A stretch of 8,002 nt of DNA from Prevotellaceae bacterium UBA6398 (lineage in GTDB: Bacteria; Bacteroidota; Bacteroidia; Bacteroidales; Bacteroidaceae): assembly GCA_002437495.1 (NCBI GenBank), contig DJQA01000012.1, positions 1 through 8,002 on the forward strand. The letters run 5' to 3'. The translations under genes and the position numbers were made by a program. Below the pieces are notes generated by a model. The model was not told the DNA's origin, did not search any database, and saw only the letters and a list, made by a program, of their open reading frames with translations. This document shows positions 5,647 to 8,002 of this stretch, piece by piece. The stretch's first letter is position 1, and each line of letters starts with the position of its first letter.

Positions 5647-7745
5647 TATATCTTCTGCATATTATTTTCGTCTTGCATGCCCCTTTCGGACATAATTCCG
5701 CTTATATATTCCTGCTCTTTCCCACACGACGACACGATTTGTTTCATGTCTCCATACAGTCTTAGGCGGAATTTCCACATTCTGAACCATAGAAAAAGCC
5801 CCACAGGAAACACGGCTCCTGAAATTCTGTTCAGCCACGCATTTGCAAACGGCGAGACATGGGCTGAAGCAAATATCACGGGGAAGCGATTAAGCTCGTC
5901 GAGCACCTTGAGGTTTTTTGAATTTGACAATTCTTCCACCACGCTCTCCATTTCCGCGCTTATGTTCTCTACTTCATGGTCGGGTTTGGGGCGGAAGAAG
6001 TGTCTTATATAACTCGGCACCTTCCATAGTTTTTCCCTGTCGTTGTATTTTCTGCATCGTTCGGCCAATTCTCCGAGGCGGCGGTAAAGCGAAGCGTAGT
6101 CAGGGTCATAGACAATCACCTCCTTTCGCACCACATGCCTGCGGCTGCGAAGACCTAGCGCGCGTAGAAGCAACCGATGGTATGCCTCGGGGTTGAAAAC
6201 TACGGAATCGCTGTTTGCCTTGTATGTAAGAAAAGCACCGAGCGGGGCGAGCACCATAACACTCATCCACATGCCGAACGCAATCACCCATGTACCTTCT
6301 TTTGCAAGTTTCATGCCAGAGGTACTTATTATATAATAAAGAATGAAAATCAACACCGAAAGCACCGTAGGTGCGCCAAGTCCCCCTTTCTGTATTATAG
6401 AACCGAGCGGAGCACCTATGAAAAAGAATATAAGGCATGTTAACGACAGAATTATTTTTTCGTGCCATGCTATTTTGTACTTCCTTATCATAAGGTCGTT
6501 GTCTTCGACTTCATACTTTTCCCATTCCAGGTCGGTAAGAATCTGCTGCGCCACCTCGTGCCCGCGTGCCACCATTTCCGCCCGCGCCGAGGCCGGGAGT
6601 GCTGCCACAAGACTGTCGAAGTCTATCTTCCTTGCAGCGGCGATGATTTGCCCCTCGCCTGCCTTATAAGATTTTATCGCCTTTTCGACTTCGGCTTTGC
6701 GCTTTTTCATTGCCTTAGTCTCCTCGGCCTCTCGTGCAAGTCTGAAACTGTCGGTGCTGCCTGTCGATACGGACTGCACATCCGCCGGAAGGTTGGCGCC
6801 GAGTGGATAATAGCCCGAATAGTCAAGCGATGGAACAGGTCCCAAACCGCCATCGCAGGAAACGAGATCATAATTCGCCTTTCCCAAGCTATCGCCGTGC
6901 ATTTCCATAGAGTCGGCGCCCGCCACGAGTTGCCTCATGTTCTTTGACTCCGGGCGGTTGCCTATGGCATTTGCATCGAGAATATTGAAGTTGCTGTCGA
7001 AATCTATGATGAACTTCTTGTAGTTGAAAGTCTCGCGGTCATAAGGCACATACGCCTTTATTTGGCTTGACGAGCCTGTCTGAAGGTTTTCGAATTGTTC
7101 ACCATTGAACAACTGAAGCACCAGGTATTTCTTATCTGACGTGATTTCCAACTTGGCCGAATCGGAAAGCACTATTTGCGCCTTATTGAAGCCCTGATCG
7201 GTTTTATATATTATCACGTTATAAAGCATCCCCGTCTCGTTTTGCTTGTGCTTCACATAGATGTTTATATTTGGAATGCCGTTATAAAATGTCCCCTCGG
7301 GGATTTCGAGCGCAGGCGCGCTCTCGTGCATACTCAGCAGCAGTGTGCGCAGCTGAAATTCGGCGTATGGCCCTGTGAAGTTTTGGAAATAGAACGATGC
7401 GCAGGAAATTCCTGACACAAGTATTATTAGCGGTCGCATTATCCTCAACAGCGGCACGCCTACAGTTTTCATCGCCAGCAGTTCCAGCCTTTCGCCCATG
7501 TTTCCGAAAGTGATTAGCGATGCCAAAAGAATGGCGAGCGGCATTGCCTGGGGAACAAGCGACAGTGCCATATACCAAAAGAACTTCGCAAATACGTCAA
7601 GCGACAGCCCTTTGCCGATGAGTTCATCTATGTAGCGCCAAGTGAACTGCATCATGAGCACGAAAAGGCACACAAAAAACGCCCCTGCCAAAAGGGTCAG
7701 GAAGTTCTTTATTATAAATATGTCGAGTTTCCTTACAAGCCTCAT
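5646..7745 (-). CDS. LptF/LptG-family LPS export permease, long form
   Basis: A 699-residue inner-membrane protein, expected to work with LptB and periplasmic Lpt proteins to pull lipopolysaccharide out of the inner membrane. Membrane segments lie at about 16-34, 52-81 and 102-123, then a periplasmic region at 124-420, then 431-451, 458-478 and 484-508. The cytosolic loop GERLELLAMKTVGVPLLRIMRP (about 85-106) is the conserved coupling helix that docks on the ATPase. It is nearly twice the size of E. coli LptF or LptG (about 360). The extra length comes from a charged, helix-prone insertion in the periplasmic region (about 330-410, rich in K, E and A) and a 190-residue C-terminal tail with a further hydrophobic stretch at 641-657. 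The frame extends upstream to a TTG at 7781, but ATG 7745 gives the normal MRLVRKLDIFIIKNF start and the TTG falls within the promoter box. First gene of the cluster. Confidence 0.9.
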   Translation of the reverse strand: MRLVRKLDIFIIKNFLTLLAGAFFVCLFVLMMQFTWRYIDELIGKGLSLDVFAKFFWYMALSLVPQAMPLAILLASLITFGNMGERLELLAMKTVGVPLLRIMRPLIILVSGISCASFYFQNFTGPYAEFQLRTLLLSMHESAPALEIPEGTFYNGIPNINIYVKHKQNETGMLYNVIIYKTDQGFNKAQIVLSDSAKLEITSDKKYLVLQLFNGEQFENLQTGSSSQIKAYVPYDRETFNYKKFIIDFDSNFNILDANAIGNRPESKNMRQLVAGADSMEMHGDSLGKANYDLVSCDGGLGPVPSLDYSGYYPLGANLPADVQSVSTGSTDSFRLAREAEETKAMKKRKAEVEKAIKSYKAGEGQIIAAARKIDFDSLVAALPASARAEMVARGHEVAQQILTDLEWEKYEVEDNDLMIRKYKIAWHEKIILSLTCLIFFFIGAPLGSIIQKGGLGAPTVLSVLIFILYYIISTSGMKLAKEGTWVIAFGMWMSVMVLAPLGAFLTYKANSDSVVFNPEAYHRLLLRALGLRSRRHVVRKEVIVYDPDYASLYRRLGELAERCRKYNDREKLWKVPSYIRHFFRPKPDHEVENISAEMESVVEELSNSKNLKVLDELNRFPVIFASAHVSPFANAWLNRISGAVFPVGLFLWFRMWKFRLRLYGDMKQIVSSCGKEQEYISGIMSERGMQDENNMQKI

Positions 7746-7778
7746 AATTGGTATGCGGGCAACGTACCGCTTAATTTG

Positions 7779-7786
7779 CAAATTTA
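7779..7786 (-). promoter_or_regulatory. Probable -7 box for the lptF/G-ribBA cluster
   Basis: On the minus strand TAAATTTG (7786 to 7779) is an exact TAnnTTTG match, 33 bases before the ATG at 7745. A good -33 element at 19-21 bases is not visible, so this rests on one element. Its position supports ATG 7745 rather than the upstream TTG as the start. Confidence 0.5.
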
Positions 7787-7880
7787 CAAAGAATAGGGCA
7801 ATCTGTAAGCCACCGGGATTATAAATTATATTATTGCTAAAAGTTTTCGACCGATATAAAACCAGGGCGGGATTTCTCGC

Positions 7881-7909
7881 TTTGAATTCAGCCCCTTCGG
7901 TTACTTTTG
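7881..7909 (+). promoter_or_regulatory. Possible divergent promoter facing the right edge
   Basis: TTTG at 7881-7884 and TACTTTTG at 7902-7909 match both promoter elements, but the spacer is 17 bases, shorter than the usual 19-21. The early transcribed region has a small inverted repeat, TTTTGT (7905-7910) with ACAAAA (7916-7921). It would drive a gene beyond the right end, divergent from the permease. Confidence 0.5.
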
Positions 7910-7937
7910 TTTTTTACAAAACATAGCCACAGCAACC

Positions 7938-7973
7938 ATGAACAAAGGGACGCATTTTGGCAGACAGCAATAA
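7938..7973 (+). CDS. Possible 11-codon leader ORF
   Basis: ATG at 7938 opens an 11-codon frame (MNKGTHFGRQQ) closed by TAA at 7971-7973. It begins about 28 bases after the putative -7 box and ends 15 bases before the next ATG. It may be a leader peptide or chance. The opening MNKGTHF recalls the first residues of some Bacteroidales transposases, so a broken remnant is another possibility. None of these is established. Confidence 0.2.
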   Translation: MNKGTHFGRQQ

Positions 7974-7988
7974 TAAACAATCAAAGCC

Positions 7989-8002
7989 ATGTCAACCAAC
8001 AA
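7989..8002 (+). CDS. Possible start of next gene, truncated by window end
   Basis: ATG at 7989 followed by TCA ACC AAC (MSTN) is open to the window end. The upstream sequence is A-rich with no Shine-Dalgarno, as is common for starts in this phylum. Only four full codons are present, so product and even reality of the gene cannot be judged. Confidence 0.3.

Noticed and set aside
5646..5700. FMN riboswitch upstream of ribBA
   Set aside because: The upstream sequence is the 3' end of the permease gene with a 1-base overlap; there is no room for, or sign of, the conserved FMN aptamer.
7746..7781. Permease start at the upstream TTG (7781)
   Set aside because: The TTG lies inside the TAAATTTG promoter box, adds residues not typical of the family, and ATG 7745 gives a normal N-terminus.

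Overview
The window looks like a chromosomal segment of a Bacteroidota bacterium, most likely order Bacteroidales. The reasons are: promoters of the Bacteroidota primary-sigma type (TTTG or TTG, about 20 bases, then TAnnTTTG) in front of both tRNA genes; two tRNA genes with no encoded CCA end; A-rich gene starts with no clear Shine-Dalgarno sequence; and a very long Bacteroidota-style LptF/LptG permease. GC content is moderate and coding sequence is dense on the minus strand. A family or genus cannot be fixed from this sequence alone.

Layout, left to right. Bases 1-230 hold no gene I can name. A minus-strand unit follows at 234-1522: manC (mannose-1-phosphate guanylyltransferase, start 1522) and then, further downstream, an elongator-type tRNA-Met(CAU) with its own promoter and a Rho-independent terminator. 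On the plus strand, tRNA-Leu(CAA) at 1731-1812 has a textbook promoter. Bases 1813-2388 contain no convincing gene but are rich in structure: a hairpin after the tRNA, a cluster of palindromes, a 75-base nested palindrome, and a degenerate 21-base tandem repeat.

From 7745 down to 2450 lies a tight four-gene minus-strand cluster, very probably one operon: an LptF/LptG-family permease, ribBA (overlapping by one base, TAATG), a BI-1/YccA-type membrane protein, and a class I PLP aminotransferase of the aspartate aminotransferase type. Gaps after the overlap are 26 and 39 bases, and a strong terminator sits 21 bases after the last stop codon. A -7 box lies 33 bases before the permease start. At the right edge a divergent plus-strand promoter faces out of the window, towards a gene whose body is not included.

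The genes are mostly housekeeping: envelope assembly (LPS transport, GDP-mannose supply), riboflavin synthesis, amino-acid metabolism and tRNAs. I found no defence system, CRISPR array, prophage or intact insertion sequence. The most unexplained part is the intergenic repeat block at about 1994-2273, where REP-like palindromes sit next to a 21-base repeat that reads as an S-D heptapeptide on both strands. Protein-level oddities are the altered acidic loop in RibBA (DDPGRENEGD) and the large periplasmic insertion and C-terminal extension of the permease.
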